Shown here: piece by piece, positions 8,708-18,192 of the stretch
Numbering within the stretch: the stretch's first letter is position 1
How the letters are laid out: the number at the start of each line of letters is the position of its first letter
From: Nakamurella leprariae
Lineage (GTDB): Bacteria > Actinomycetota > Actinomycetes > Mycobacteriales > Nakamurellaceae
Reading direction: 5' to 3'
NCBI RefSeq assembly: GCF_016918035.1
Contig: NZ_JAERWK010000014.1
Coordinates: forward strand, 1 to 64,000
Length of the DNA stretch: 64,000 nt
Program-made: the position numbers and the translations under genes
The notes under the pieces: model-generated
Database searches by the model: none
Seen by the model: the letters and a program-made list of their open reading frames with translations, nothing else
Told to the model about the DNA's origin: nothing

Positions 8708-9498
8708 CGATCTTGCTCCTGGCTCGGCACGGCCAGACGCCGTCCAACGCGCAGGGGCTCCTGGACACCGCCGTGCCGGGGCCGTCGCTGACCGAGCTGG
8801 GCCGCCAGCAGGCCCAGGCGTTGGCCGACGCCATCGCCCACCAGCCGGTCCGGACCATCTGGGCGTCCAACCAGACCCGGGCCCAGGAGACCGCCGAACC
8901 CGCCGCGGCCCAGTTCGGGCTGCCGGTCGGGGTGCTGCCGGGTCTGCGCGAGGTGGACGCCGGCGACATGGAGATGGCCAACGACCGCCCCTCGGTCGAT
9001 CGCTACCTGCACGCGCTGGGCGAGTGGATGCAGGGCCGCTTCGACGTCCGGATGCCCGGTGGTGAACTCGGGTACGACGTCATCGAGCGCTACGACCGGG
9101 CCATCGAGGACGCGGTCAGCGCGGTCTCCTCGGACGACGGTGCGGTCCTGGTGGTCAGTCACGGCGCGATCATCCGCACCTGGGCCACGGTGCGCGCGCA
9201 GAACCTGGAACCCGGGTACGGCTCCCGCAACCCGCTGTCCAACACCGGCGTGGTCGTGCTCGAGGGCGACCCGGAACGCGGCTGGAACGCCGTGCAGTGG
9301 ATGGACCAGGCGATCGGCGGGCCGGAGGTCTCCGCCGACGGCGCCGACGGCCCGGCCGCGGATCCCGCCCCGCTGGACGTCACCTCGGCCGCCGAGGCCG
9401 CGGAGGCGTTCGCGGTCGGCACCGAACCGGACACCACCGACATCACCGACGGCGAGGACGACGCCTACACCCGCTGGCGCACCCGCGCCGGCGGCTGA
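8704..9498 (+). CDS. Histidine phosphatase family protein (phosphoglycerate mutase-like)
   Basis: 264 residues starting at the ATG in the ATGA overlap with pheA. The RHGQT motif at residues 9-13 carries the phospho-accepting histidine. Other family elements are LTELGRQQAQALA, the Arg-bearing ASNQTRAQETAEP, the acid loop LREVDAGDME and the second histidine in VVSHGAIIRTW. These establish a histidine phosphatase; the substrate is not known. The final 60 residues are acidic and low-complexity, a tail not needed for catalysis. Pairing with prephenate dehydratase recurs in actinobacteria, but a metabolic link is only inference. Confidence 0.92.
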   Translation: MTILLLARHGQTPSNAQGLLDTAVPGPSLTELGRQQAQALADAIAHQPVRTIWASNQTRAQETAEPAAAQFGLPVGVLPGLREVDAGDMEMANDRPSVDRYLHALGEWMQGRFDVRMPGGELGYDVIERYDRAIEDAVSAVSSDDGAVLVVSHGAIIRTWATVRAQNLEPGYGSRNPLSNTGVVVLEGDPERGWNAVQWMDQAIGGPEVSADGADGPAADPAPLDVTSAAEAAEAFAVGTEPDTTDITDGEDDAYTRWRTRAGG

Positions 9499-9503
9499 GC
9501 CGC

Positions 9504-9536
9504 TTCAGCTCGCCTTCAGCTGCGCCGGGGAACACT
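9504..9536 (+). promoter_or_regulatory. Direct-repeat response-regulator box and -10-like element before the two-component genes
   Basis: TTCAG at 9504-9508 and again at 9515-9519, an 11-base pitch as bound by OmpR/PhoB-type regulators, followed 17 bases after the second copy by ACACT (9532-9536) as a possible -10 element. The same arrangement with exactly the same spacing occurs upstream of uppP at 11577-11609. Autoregulation by the adjacent response regulator is the simplest reading. Confidence 0.6.
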
Positions 9537-9542
9537 GGCCGG

Positions 9543-10217
9543 GTGCGGGTGCTGGTGGTCGACGACGAGGCGCGGTTCACCGAGGGGCTGCGCCGCGGGC
9601 TGGTCGCCGAGGGCTTCTCGGTCGACGTGGCCGGCAACGGGGTCGACGGGCTGTGGCGGGCCCGCGAGGTGCAGTACGACGCGATCGTGCTGGACGTGAT
9701 GATGCCCGGCATGAACGGCTACCAGGTCTGCGCGCAGCTGCGTGCCGACGGCAACTGGACGCCCATCGTGATGCTCACCGCCAAGGACGGCGCCTGGGAC
9801 CAGGTCGAGGGGCTGGACACCGGCGCCGACGACTACGTGGTCAAGCCGGTGGCGTTCCCGGTGCTGGTCGCCCGGCTGCGGGCGCTGATGCGTCGCGGCC
9901 GGCCCGAGCGGCCGACGCAGCTGGTGGTGGGCAGCCTGGTCGTCGATCCGGCCACCCGTGAGGTCCGGCGGGGCGACCGGCACATGGTGCTGACCAACCG
10001 CGAGTTCGCGGTGTTGTCCTTCCTGGCTCGCCGAGCGGGCACCGTGGTACCGAAACTCGAACTGCTGCGCGGCGTCTGGGACGACGACTTCGACGGCGAT
10101 CCGAACATCGTGGAGGTCTACGTGGCGCACCTGCGGGCCAAGATCGACCGGCCGTTCGGGCTCGAGACGATCGAGACGCTGCGCGGCGTCGGCTACCGGC
10201 TGACCGCGGACACCTGA
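9543..10217 (+). CDS. OmpR-family response regulator
   Basis: 224 residues from a GTG at 9543. The receiver domain (1-115) has the acidic pair D7-D8, phospho-acceptor D51 in IVLDVMMPG, the switch Thr in MLTAKDG and the lysine in DDYVVKP. The C-terminal winged helix (about 125-222) ends with the usual YVAHLRAKIDR and LRGVGYRL. The sensor kinase gene follows after one base. A direct-repeat box lies just upstream, and the GTG is only a few bases after the -10-like element, so the transcript may be leaderless. Confidence 0.95.
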   Translation: MRVLVVDDEARFTEGLRRGLVAEGFSVDVAGNGVDGLWRAREVQYDAIVLDVMMPGMNGYQVCAQLRADGNWTPIVMLTAKDGAWDQVEGLDTGADDYVVKPVAFPVLVARLRALMRRGRPERPTQLVVGSLVVDPATREVRRGDRHMVLTNREFAVLSFLARRAGTVVPKLELLRGVWDDDFDGDPNIVEVYVAHLRAKIDRPFGLETIETLRGVGYRLTADT

Positions 10218-10218
10218 G

Positions 10219-11541
10219 GTGCGGGCGGTGGGACGACGCTGGTCGTTGCGGGTGCGGATCACCGGGGTGGCCACCGCGGTCGTCCTGGTGGTGCTGGTCG
10301 TCGGCGCGCTGGCGTTCCTGGCGGTGCTGCAGTCGATGTCGGTCGCTGCCCAGGCCACCACCGCGGCCCAGCAGGCGACCCAGATCGCCGCCGACACCCG
10401 CGCCACGGGTCGGCTGCCGCCGTTCGAGGCGGACGAGGTGGTCATCCAGCTGCAGCGGGACGGTCAGGTCGTCGCGGTCGCCGACGACGACTTCGCCGGC
10501 ATCGCGCCGCTGCCGGTGGCCGCCGAGGCGGCGACCGTCCGGGTCGCCGGCCAGCGGTACGTGGTCCGGTCCAGTGAGATCGCGCTGCCGTCGGCCGGTG
10601 TCGAACACGTCGTGGTCGCGCGGTCGCTCGAGGGTGTGGACGACGCGACCCGGGCCGCGGCCGTGCTGCTGGCGGTCGCGGTGCCGGCCGCCGGTGTGTT
10701 CGTCGCCGCGCTGACCTGGATCGTGGTCGGCCGGTCGCTGCGCCCGGTGGAGCGGATCCGGGCCGACGTCGAACGCATCGGCGACGATCCGTCGCGCCGG
10801 GTGGACGCGCCGCCCGGGCGGGACGAGGTCGCCGGGCTGGCCGTCACCATGAACCGGATGCTCGGCCGGCTCGACCAGGCGAGATCCGTCCAGCGCCAGT
10901 TCGTCTCCGACGCCTCGCACGAGTTGCGCTCCCCGGTCGCCGCGATCCGCCAGCACGCGCAGGTCGCGCTGCTGCACCCGGGCGCCACCTCGCTGTCCGG
11001 CCTGGCCGAGGTGGTCGACGCCGAGGCCGCCCGGCTGGAGGACCTGGTCAGCGACCTGCTGCTGCTGGCCCGGCTGGACGAACGCGGGACGCTCAACCAG
11101 CAGGAGGTCGACCTGGACGACCTGCTGCTGGCCGAGGGCGCCCGGCTGCGGTCACTGGGCGTGCAGGTCGACGCCAGCGGCGTGGGACCGGCGCGGGTCC
11201 TGGCCGACCCGGCGCTCACCGCCCGGGCGGTGCGCAACGCGGTCGAGAACGCCCGCCGGCACGCACGTTCGGCGGTGGCGCTGACCGTCCGGGACGACGG
11301 GGCGACGGCCCTGGTGTGGATCGACGACGATGGTCCGGGGGTCCCGGTCGAGGACCGGGAGCGGGTGTTCCGGCGGTTCGAGCGCCGCGACGACGCCCGT
11401 GACCGGGATCGCGGGGGCACCGGACTGGGGCTGGCCATCGTGGCCGAGAGTGCCCGGGTCGCCGGTGGGACAGCACGTCTGGGCGTGTCGCAGCTGGGCG
11501 GGGCGCGGCTGGAACTGCGGCTGCCGTCCGTGCACGACTGA
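10219..11541 (+). CDS. Sensor histidine kinase partner of the upstream response regulator
   Basis: 440 residues. Membrane segments at about 13-38 and 145-170 bracket an extracytoplasmic loop of about 105 residues. A HAMP linker (172-225) leads to the dimerisation domain with phosphorylated H234 in FVSDASHELRSPV. The ATPase domain has N-box N340/N344, G1 box D371-G-P-G and G2 box GGTGLGLAIV (399-408). All catalytic elements are intact. It starts with GTG one base after the regulator stop. The signal is unknown; the next gene and shared promoter motif point to envelope or lipid-carrier stress (inference). Confidence 0.95.
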   Translation: MRAVGRRWSLRVRITGVATAVVLVVLVVGALAFLAVLQSMSVAAQATTAAQQATQIAADTRATGRLPPFEADEVVIQLQRDGQVVAVADDDFAGIAPLPVAAEAATVRVAGQRYVVRSSEIALPSAGVEHVVVARSLEGVDDATRAAAVLLAVAVPAAGVFVAALTWIVVGRSLRPVERIRADVERIGDDPSRRVDAPPGRDEVAGLAVTMNRMLGRLDQARSVQRQFVSDASHELRSPVAAIRQHAQVALLHPGATSLSGLAEVVDAEAARLEDLVSDLLLLARLDERGTLNQQEVDLDDLLLAEGARLRSLGVQVDASGVGPARVLADPALTARAVRNAVENARRHARSAVALTVRDDGATALVWIDDDGPGVPVEDRERVFRRFERRDDARDRDRGGTGLGLAIVAESARVAGGTARLGVSQLGGARLELRLPSVHD

Positions 11542-11576
11542 CCCGCCCGGCCAGCTCCAGGTCCGGATCAGCGGCG

Positions 11577-11609
11577 TTCAGGCTGGCTTCAGCATCGGCC
11601 GTCCACACT
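11577..11609 (+). promoter_or_regulatory. Second copy of the response-regulator box, upstream of uppP
   Basis: TTCAG at 11577-11581 and 11588-11592 (11-base pitch), with ACACT at 11605-11609, 17 bases after the second repeat. Pitch and spacing are identical to the box at 9504-9536. It lies about 70 bases upstream of the uppP ATG, the right distance for an activator site overlapping the -35 region. uppP is therefore a likely direct target of the adjacent regulator. Confidence 0.6.
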
Positions 11610-11677
11610 GGGCGCTCGCCGCGCCCGTGCGGCGGCCCGGCCGACCGGCAGCGGGCTCGATCGGCAGGAAGGGCCCG

Positions 11678-12505
11678 ATGGGGTGGTTCGACGCGGTGCT
11701 GCTGGGTCTGACCCAGGGGCTGACCGAGTTCCTGCCGATCTCCTCGTCGGCGCACCTGTCCATCGTGGGCCAGCTGATCGGCAGCCAGGATCCGGGCGCC
11801 GCCTTCACCGCGATCACCCAGCTGGGCACCGAGATCGCTGTGCTGGTGTACTTCCGTGCGGACATCGTCCGGATCGCGCTGGCCTGGTGCCGGTCGCTGG
11901 TCGGGCGGGTGCCGCGCGACCACGCCGACGTGCGGATGGGGTGGCTGGTCATCCTCGGCTCGGTGCCGATCGTCGTCGCCGGCCTGCTCTTCCAGGACCA
12001 GATCGAGACCACGCTGCGCAACCTGTGGATCACGGTGGCCATGCTGGCCGGGTTCGGGCTGGTCATCGGCTGGATCGACGCCCGGGCCCGGACCGACCGG
12101 ACGCTCGAGCAGCTGACTGTCCCCCACGGACTGCTGTTCGGGCTGGCCCAGTGCCTGGCGCTGGTCCCGGGCGTCTCCCGGTCCGGTGGCACCATCGCCG
12201 CCGGTCTGGCCATGGGGTACACCCGGGAGGCGGCGGCCCGGTACTCGTTCCTGCTGGCCATCCCAGCGGTGCTCGGCTCCGGGGTCTACCAGCTGACCCA
12301 GATCGCCGACGACCCGGTCCGTCCGCCGTGGGGGCCGATCGCGGTGGCGACCGTCGTCTCCTTCGGCGTGGGGTACGCCGTCATCGCCTGGCTGCTGCGG
12401 TACGTCAGCACGCACAGCTTCCGGCCGTTCGTGATCTACCGCCTGGCGCTGGCCGCGGTGGTGGCCGGCCTGCTGCTCGCCGGCGTCCTGCAGCCCCGGG
12501 TTTGA
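11678..12505 (+). CDS. uppP: Undecaprenyl-diphosphatase (bacitracin-resistance type)
   Basis: Membrane enzyme that dephosphorylates undecaprenyl diphosphate to recycle the lipid carrier for peptidoglycan and wall polymers. 275 residues, about eight membrane helices. The N-terminal motif [12 protein letters not shown] carries the catalytic glutamate and the second motif [16 protein letters not shown] the catalytic Arg/Ser region, both typical. Start at 11678 is preceded by GGAAGGG. It lies 136 bases after the sensor kinase gene behind its own candidate promoter with the two-component box, suggesting control by that system. Confidence 0.97.
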   Translation: MGWFDAVLLGLTQGLTEFLPISSSAHLSIVGQLIGSQDPGAAFTAITQLGTEIAVLVYFRADIVRIALAWCRSLVGRVPRDHADVRMGWLVILGSVPIVVAGLLFQDQIETTLRNLWITVAMLAGFGLVIGWIDARARTDRTLEQLTVPHGLLFGLAQCLALVPGVSRSGGTIAAGLAMGYTREAAARYSFLLAIPAVLGSGVYQLTQIADDPVRPPWGPIAVATVVSFGVGYAVIAWLLRYVSTHSFRPFVIYRLALAAVVAGLLLAGVLQPRV

Positions 12506-12552
12506 CCCGGCCCGACCCGACCCGACCTGAGATCGAGACAAGAGGAGCAGTC

Positions 12553-13131
12553 ATGGGTGTCAGTCTGAGCAAAGGTGGCAACGTCAGCCTCACCAAGGCC
12601 GCACCGGACCTGACGTCGGTGTCCGTGGGCCTGGGGTGGGACGTGCGCTCGACCTCCGGCCACGACTTCGACCTGGACGCCAGCGCGCTGGCGCTGGGCA
12701 GCACGCACACCGTGCTCGGGGACGAGTGGTTCGTGTTCTACAACAACCTGCGGTCGCCGGACGGGTCCATCCAGCACCAGGGTGACAACCTGACCGGCGA
12801 GGGCGACGGCGACGACGAGGTGGTGATCGTCGAGCTGGCCCAGGTGCCGGCCGAGGTGAGCGCCATCGTGTTCCCGGTGTCGATCCACGACGCCGACCAG
12901 CGGTACCAGTCGTTCGGGCAGGTGCGCAACGCCTACATCCGGGTGGTCGACGTGGCCACCGGCGAGGAGTTGGCCCGGTACGACCTGACCGAGGACGCGT
13001 CCACCGAGACGGCCATGGTCTTCGGCGAGCTGTACCGCAACGGCGCCGAGTGGAAGTTCCGCGCCATCGGTCAGGGGTACGCGACCGGACTCGCGGGGAT
13101 CGCCAAGGACTTCGGCGTCAACGTCGGTTGA
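12553..13131 (+). CDS. TerD family calcium-binding stress protein
   Basis: 192 residues with a clear AGAGGAG ribosome site. Typical TerD sequence from [13 protein letters not shown] through the core [17 protein letters not shown] and the calcium-binding loop [11 protein letters not shown] to [19 protein letters not shown]. TerD proteins are linked to tellurite resistance and general stress in operons with TerB/C/E. Here it stands alone, so a general stress or signalling role is more likely than tellurite resistance. A strong hairpin follows. Confidence 0.95.
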   Translation: MGVSLSKGGNVSLTKAAPDLTSVSVGLGWDVRSTSGHDFDLDASALALGSTHTVLGDEWFVFYNNLRSPDGSIQHQGDNLTGEGDGDDEVVIVELAQVPAEVSAIVFPVSIHDADQRYQSFGQVRNAYIRVVDVATGEELARYDLTEDASTETAMVFGELYRNGAEWKFRAIGQGYATGLAGIAKDFGVNVG

Positions 13132-13157
13132 GTCGCAGGCCCCACGGGAACGACAGT

Positions 13158-13194
13158 GGCGCCCGGTCCCGTGGATCCCACGGGGCCGGGCGCC
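13158..13194. terminator. Strong bidirectional hairpin terminator
   Basis: A 17-base-pair stem (13158-13174 with 13178-13194) with a 3-base loop ATC. All positions pair, one as G-T wobble. It lies between the convergent ends of the TerD gene and the LPXTG hydrolase gene and probably stops transcription from both sides. No T-run, as is common in high-GC actinobacteria. Confidence 0.85.
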
Positions 13195-13219
13195 GTTCAC
13201 GTGTCGTGACGGAGCCGGG

Positions 13220-16200
13220 TCACTGCTCCCGGCGGCGTCTGGCGCCCCAGACGGACAGGGCGACGCCGACGACGAGCAGGCCGCCGGCGGCGATCAGCAT
13301 GCCGCTGGTGTGCACGCCGGTGGAGGGGAGCGTGCCGGACGCGACCCCGGACTTCTCCGGGTCGCTCGATCGCCCGCCGGAACCGCCCGATCCGGTGCCG
13401 GACCAGCCGGAGCCGCCGCCGACGCCCGTCCTGGACTGACCGCCGTCAGCCGGCCCACCGCCGTCGCGCACGGCCACGACCTCGACCAGCGTGGTCGGCC
13501 CTGTCGTCGGCTGTGTGGTGGCCACCACTTCGGTGCTGGTCACCGTGGTCGGGGGTGCGGTGGACGTCTCGGTACTGGTCACCGTCGTGGTGGTGCCGCT
13601 CGACGGCGTGGTCGTGGGCGTGGTGGTCGTCGGGGTGCCGGCGGTGACCGTGAACGTGCCGGTGGCAGTGATGCCCGACCCGAACCCGGTCAGCGTGAAC
13701 GGCACCACCCCGGCCGGCACGGCCGGCGCGACCGGGATGACCCGCGCCGCACCGGTGTCGTCGGCCAGCACGCTGACCGGCTCACCGAGCCCGGTGAGGA
13801 TGACCGTCTCGCCAGCCCGGAAGCCGGTGGCGGTGATGGTCGCCGCCGCACCCGGAGCGGCCGACTCCGGCGTCACCGACGCTCGGCCCACCGGCGCGGT
13901 GGCCTCGGCGCAGACGTCGCCCGGGATGCCGACCCGCTGGGCGGCGTCGGCCCGGCCGACGCCGACGCGGACGTTGGTCACGGTCGGCAGAGCCTCGGTG
14001 ACCAGAGCCGCCGCCGCGACCAGCGCGGTGACCCGACCGCGCGCCCCGAACACGGCAGGCACCGGCAGGGGCACGGCCACACATCGCTCGCCGGCCTCGA
14101 AGCGGACCGGCGCCGTGGTGACGAGCTGACTGTCGGCGTTGCTGAACGCGCTGACCACCGCGGTCACCGGGGTGGTGGCCGGACGGTCGAGGAGCACGGC
14201 CATCGTGCCGGTGGAGGGCGCCTCGGTCTGCAGCACGGTCGTCGCGCGCATCGTCAGCTGCGGCAGGTCGGGCGTCCCCGGGTTGCCGAGCGCCGGCCGG
14301 CTGAACGAGATGCCGGACAGCAGGACGCCGCCGGCGGCGCCACCGGTGAACCGGATCTCCCGCACGTCGGTGGTGTCGATGCCGGTGAGCGTGCCCAGCG
14401 GCACGGTCACCCCGCGCAGGATCACCTTGCGCAACGGCTTGCCCACGCCGGGCAGGACCGTGGCGGCCGGGGTGAGCAGTGCGGGGTCGACCTCGGCCAC
14501 CGCGCCGCTGCCGTCGACGACCTGCACCGTCACGTCGACCCGGTCGATCGTGTCGTCGTCGGGGGCGAGCCCGAAGGTCAGCGCCGCGTCACTGCCCAGA
14601 CCGGCCGGGTTGCGGGCGTCGTCGGGTACGGCCACCCGCACGGCCCCGCCGGGCGACGTCCAGGTGGCGTGCAGCATCGTGCCCGTGCCGACCTCCGGCG
14701 CCAGCGCTGCGGGCGCGAAATGGGGCAGCTGATCCTCGAGCAGGAACGCACAGGCGGGCAGACCCGGACCGGGCACGGTGCCCGTCCCGGCGCACAGCTC
14801 GGCCTGGGCGCCGCTGACGGTCACGTTCGCCGCGTCGCTGGTCAGTCGGGCGATGTCCAGCCGGTCCTTCACCGGGGCGGTGGCGGTCACCCGGATGTCG
14901 GCCCGCCCCATCGAGGCTGTGACCGTCTTGGACCCGTCGAACAGCGGCAGCCATTGCTCCTCCTCGGCCAGGGTCAAGCGGAAGAAGGCGGACAGGTACC
15001 CGGTGCCGACCGCCCGCTGCTCGGGCTGGCTGAGCCGGGTGGGCGCCGATGCGCCGCACACCGGATTGCTCTGGTCCCGATCGGCGAACATCCAGTCGTC
15101 CGCGCCGCCCACCGGGAAGCCACCCGGCGACCAGACGGTGTTGAAGTAGTTGTGGTTGGCCCCCATCACCAGCACCGAGGACCGCAGCACCGAGTCGTCC
15201 TGGTACGAGCGCCAGGCGTCGTCCAGGTACTGCTGCCCGTTCAGGCCCGCCACGTCGCCGTCGCAGTACGGCAGCACGGACGCGGTGACCACACCCGGCA
15301 CGCTGAGCCGACCGAAGTCGGTGGGCGCCAACGGCATCACCGACAGGATCCCGTACGGCTGCTCCCGCAGCTGGTTGAGCTGCGCGGCCCGGACCACGCC
15401 CTCGCCGCCGCGGGAGTGCCCCATCAGGCCGACCCGGGACAGGTCCAGCCGGCCGGTGAGGTCGGGTGCGAAGCCGGGGGACCCATCGGTGGTGGCGGCG
15501 GCCAGCAGATCGAGGGTGTGCAGCACCAGCTGCCCACGGGCCTCGGTGCCGAAGTCGACGGCGCCGTCGTCCAGCGCGTTGATGGCATTGGCCGAGATCG
15601 AGACGACCGCGACGCCGTTGCTGGCCAGTGCCTCCGCCGCGTCCTCGTACCCCAGGTAGCTGGGGATGTCGCTGCCCGAGCACGGCCACGCCGGCTCGGC
15701 GGACCGGTTCACGCACGCGGCGTGCCGGCCGTGCAGGAACACCGCGACCGGGTGCGCGCCGCGGGCGTCCGGGTAGTACACGGCGCCGCGGATCTCGCCC
15801 TTGGCACCGAGGCCGGGCAGATCGATGACCTGATCGCCCAGGTTGTAGTCGGCCCGCCGGACGTCGAACCGGCCCTCGGTCGCCGGGTCGTCGGTGAGCA
15901 CGGTCGGCGTCGGCTCGGCCTGCGTCGCGCCGATGCCGTCGACCGCCTCGGTGTCGGGGTAGCCGTCCCAGACCAGGACGACCTCGGTGGCGTTGGCGAC
16001 GTCGGGATCGGTGGTCGTGGTGGTGACCGACAGGCCGTCCTCCGACGGAACGGCGATGCCGATGATCTCCCCGTCGATGCGCAGCTCGGCGACCTCGGAG
16101 CGGACCGGGAACGGCTCGGTCAGCCGCAGCTCGACGGTGTACACCCCGCCGTCCTCGGTGATCGACCAGGTGCTGCCCGATGCGACCAGCACCGGCGCCA

Positions 16201-16381
16201 TCAGCACCGGGCCGGACGGCGCGGCGGCGGCGGTGCCGGTCAGGACGGGCGCCGCGATGAGCGCGGCGGCCAGCACCACGCTCGCGACGCGCCGCGACGA
16301 TCGCGCCCCGCGCGGACGTCTCGCGATGTCAGGGACGTGGGGACCGGGCCGTCGGGACGGCCGGGACGAGGGTGGGGTCAC
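13220..16381 (-). CDS. Large LPXTG-anchored secreted alpha/beta hydrolase
   Basis: 1053 residues from a GTG at 16381 with GGAG six bases upstream. Order: signal peptide (about 25-54), N-terminal domain, alpha/beta hydrolase domain (about 175-490) with nucleophile elbow G321-H-S323-R-G-G and a candidate catalytic histidine H410 (GANHNYF), then beta-rich, probably Ig-like regions (500-905), a Thr/Ser-rich stalk (910-985) and a Gly/Ser linker. The end is a full cell-wall sorting signal: LPSTG at 1018-1022, a hydrophobic segment and RRRREQ. Sortase would fix it to the peptidoglycan. Substrate unknown; an ester or amide in the surroundings is likely. No sortase gene is in the window. Confidence 0.88.
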   Translation of the reverse strand: MTPPSSRPSRRPGPHVPDIARRPRGARSSRRVASVVLAAALIAAPVLTGTAAAAPSGPVLMAPVLVASGSTWSITEDGGVYTVELRLTEPFPVRSEVAELRIDGEIIGIAVPSEDGLSVTTTTTDPDVANATEVVLVWDGYPDTEAVDGIGATQAEPTPTVLTDDPATEGRFDVRRADYNLGDQVIDLPGLGAKGEIRGAVYYPDARGAHPVAVFLHGRHAACVNRSAEPAWPCSGSDIPSYLGYEDAAEALASNGVAVVSISANAINALDDGAVDFGTEARGQLVLHTLDLLAAATTDGSPGFAPDLTGRLDLSRVGLMGHSRGGEGVVRAAQLNQLREQPYGILSVMPLAPTDFGRLSVPGVVTASVLPYCDGDVAGLNGQQYLDDAWRSYQDDSVLRSSVLVMGANHNYFNTVWSPGGFPVGGADDWMFADRDQSNPVCGASAPTRLSQPEQRAVGTGYLSAFFRLTLAEEEQWLPLFDGSKTVTASMGRADIRVTATAPVKDRLDIARLTSDAANVTVSGAQAELCAGTGTVPGPGLPACAFLLEDQLPHFAPAALAPEVGTGTMLHATWTSPGGAVRVAVPDDARNPAGLGSDAALTFGLAPDDDTIDRVDVTVQVVDGSGAVAEVDPALLTPAATVLPGVGKPLRKVILRGVTVPLGTLTGIDTTDVREIRFTGGAAGGVLLSGISFSRPALGNPGTPDLPQLTMRATTVLQTEAPSTGTMAVLLDRPATTPVTAVVSAFSNADSQLVTTAPVRFEAGERCVAVPLPVPAVFGARGRVTALVAAAALVTEALPTVTNVRVGVGRADAAQRVGIPGDVCAEATAPVGRASVTPESAAPGAAATITATGFRAGETVILTGLGEPVSVLADDTGAARVIPVAPAVPAGVVPFTLTGFGSGITATGTFTVTAGTPTTTTPTTTPSSGTTTTVTSTETSTAPPTTVTSTEVVATTQPTTGPTTLVEVVAVRDGGGPADGGQSRTGVGGGSGWSGTGSGGSGGRSSDPEKSGVASGTLPSTGVHTSGMLIAAGGLLVVGVALSVWGARRRREQ

Positions 16382-16532
16382 CCGGGGCTCCGTTCGGAGA
16401 GATCACGCGACGGTCACTCACCGCCACAAGGTCGAACGGAGAGTAGCCAAGTGATCACTTTCGCCGCGTCACGGGATCGAGTGGATCTCGCGCGAGGAAG
16501 GAGGACGCCCGCCGGCGACCGCGCAGGTCACC

Positions 16533-18062
16533 TCAGCCGTTCCCGGCCGCCGACCAGTAGTGGTCCTTGATCATGCGCTTGAAGAGCTTGCCGGTGTCCT
16601 CACGGGGGAGGGCGTCGTCGAACACCACGACCTTCGGCACTTTGTACCTCGCGAGCGTCGAGCGGACGTGCGCGCGGACGTCCTCCTCGGTGATGACGGC
16701 TCCCGGTTCGAGCTCGATGTGCACCGCGATCGCCTCGCCCATGTCCGGATCCGGGATGCCGAAGACGGCCGCGTCCCGCACGCCTGCGAGCTGGACGATC
16801 GCCGCCTCGATCTCGGCCGGGTAGATGTTGACGCCGCCGGAGACGATCATGTCCTTGAGTCGGTCGCTGAGGTAGAGGAACCCGTCGTCGTCGACACGGC
16901 CGACGTCGCCCACGGTGATGAAGCCCGTTCCGTCATCGACCTCGCGGCGACCGGCGTCATCGTTGAGATACGTGAAGTCGGGCCACGTCGTCGTCGGCCG
17001 CCCGTAGACGAGTCCCACCTCTCCGACGGGCACCTCGCGCCGGTCGGCGTCGAGGATCTTGATGGCCGCCCCACGGACAGGTCGGCCGACCGTTCCCGGG
17101 TGCGCGAGCCACTCCTGTGCGGTGCACTCGACCAGGACGCCGGTCTCGGCGCCGCCGTAGTACTCGCTGACGATCGGTCCGAGCCAGTCGATCATGGCGC
17201 GCTTGACGTCCGGCGGACAGGAGGCGGCCGCGGTGACCACGGTCTTCAGCGAGGAGACGTCGGCCGCCCGGCGCACCTGCTCGGGCAGCTTCAAGAGCCG
17301 GACGAACATGGTTGGCACCATCTGGACCGTCTCGACACGGAACTCCTGGACGAGGGCGAGGAACCCCTCCGCGTCGAACCGCGGCATGATGACGATGTTG
17401 GCGCCGATCGCTGCCGCGAACGACATGCCGACGTTCGGAGCGGCGTGGTAGAGGGGGGCCGGGATCAATGTCGTGCCGCCCGGCCGGATCCCCATGCTCT
17501 GTGAGAACTCGCGCAGGGTGTCGGGCATGGCGGCCGCGGCGATGGGGTTGCGCAGGATGCCCTTCGGGCGACCGGTGGTCCCCGAGGTGTAGATGACCGA
17601 GATGGGCGGTGCGTGAACGGTCGCCGTCGCGGGGGCGCTGGCGGTGATGAGGTCGGTCAGCAGGGGGTGCCGGCCGGTCACCGGCACGTGGCCGAGCGCG
17701 TATGCGTTCGACACCTCCGATGGCACGGCCGCCTCGATGATGACCAGGCCCTCGGGTGCCTGCGCCTCGACCGCGGGGACCAGATCGCTGTGAACGACGG
17801 CGACCTTGGCGCCCGAATCGGTCAGGATGTGGCGAAGGTCGGTGCCGGTCCAGTGCCAGTTCACCGGTACCGGTACCGCACCGATGGACGAGGCGCCAAT
17901 TGTCGTTTCCACGTAGGCGATCTCGTTGCGCATCACGATGGCGTAGCGGTCGCCGTGGCCGACGCCGAGCCCCTGCAGGGCACCGGCGAACCGGACTGCT
18001 CGGTCCTGGACCTCGGTGAGGGGCCGGTGGCGGGGTCCGCATCGGACGAAGGCCTCGGTCAT
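16533..18062 (-). CDS. Acyl-CoA ligase (AMP-forming)
   Basis: 509 residues if begun at the ATG at 18062, which has AGGA six bases upstream; an in-frame ATG at 18077 is an alternative. Activates a carboxylic acid to its CoA thioester via an acyl-adenylate. Motifs: ATP loop YTSGTTGRPKG, EYYGGAETG in the acyl-site region, the hinge SDRLKDMIVSGGVNIYP and the C-terminal catalytic lysine in PREDTGKLFKR. It is the last gene of a ten-gene leftward run that begins with an ABC importer, so it probably activates the imported acid or an intermediate. Substrate unknown. It is not closely related to the two ligases of the rightward run. Confidence 0.9.
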   Translation of the reverse strand: MTEAFVRCGPRHRPLTEVQDRAVRFAGALQGLGVGHGDRYAIVMRNEIAYVETTIGASSIGAVPVPVNWHWTGTDLRHILTDSGAKVAVVHSDLVPAVEAQAPEGLVIIEAAVPSEVSNAYALGHVPVTGRHPLLTDLITASAPATATVHAPPISVIYTSGTTGRPKGILRNPIAAAAMPDTLREFSQSMGIRPGGTTLIPAPLYHAAPNVGMSFAAAIGANIVIMPRFDAEGFLALVQEFRVETVQMVPTMFVRLLKLPEQVRRAADVSSLKTVVTAAASCPPDVKRAMIDWLGPIVSEYYGGAETGVLVECTAQEWLAHPGTVGRPVRGAAIKILDADRREVPVGEVGLVYGRPTTTWPDFTYLNDDAGRREVDDGTGFITVGDVGRVDDDGFLYLSDRLKDMIVSGGVNIYPAEIEAAIVQLAGVRDAAVFGIPDPDMGEAIAVHIELEPGAVITEEDVRAHVRSTLARYKVPKVVVFDDALPREDTGKLFKRMIKDHYWSAAGNG

Positions 18063-18192
18063 GTCGATCCTGTCCATGAGTCGGTGAGTGGTGGGGTGAG
18101 TGCGTCCGGCCGGCGCAGCTGGTGGTCGGACTGCGTCGGGGTCACCGGTCCCGACCGCGGGAATCGGTGCCCGGTGCCGAGCCACCGTGCGG

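Noticed and set aside
12496-12510. Six-base hairpin at the uppP stop codon
   Set aside because: Too short for a convincing terminator in such GC-rich DNA, and the TerD gene follows closely on the same strand.
13310-16570. A 1086-codon open frame on the plus strand opposite the LPXTG hydrolase gene
   Set aside because: Its translation is rich in Arg/Gly/His without family motifs, as expected for the antisense of GC-rich coding DNA. The minus-strand frame has a signal peptide, hydrolase motif and sorting signal.
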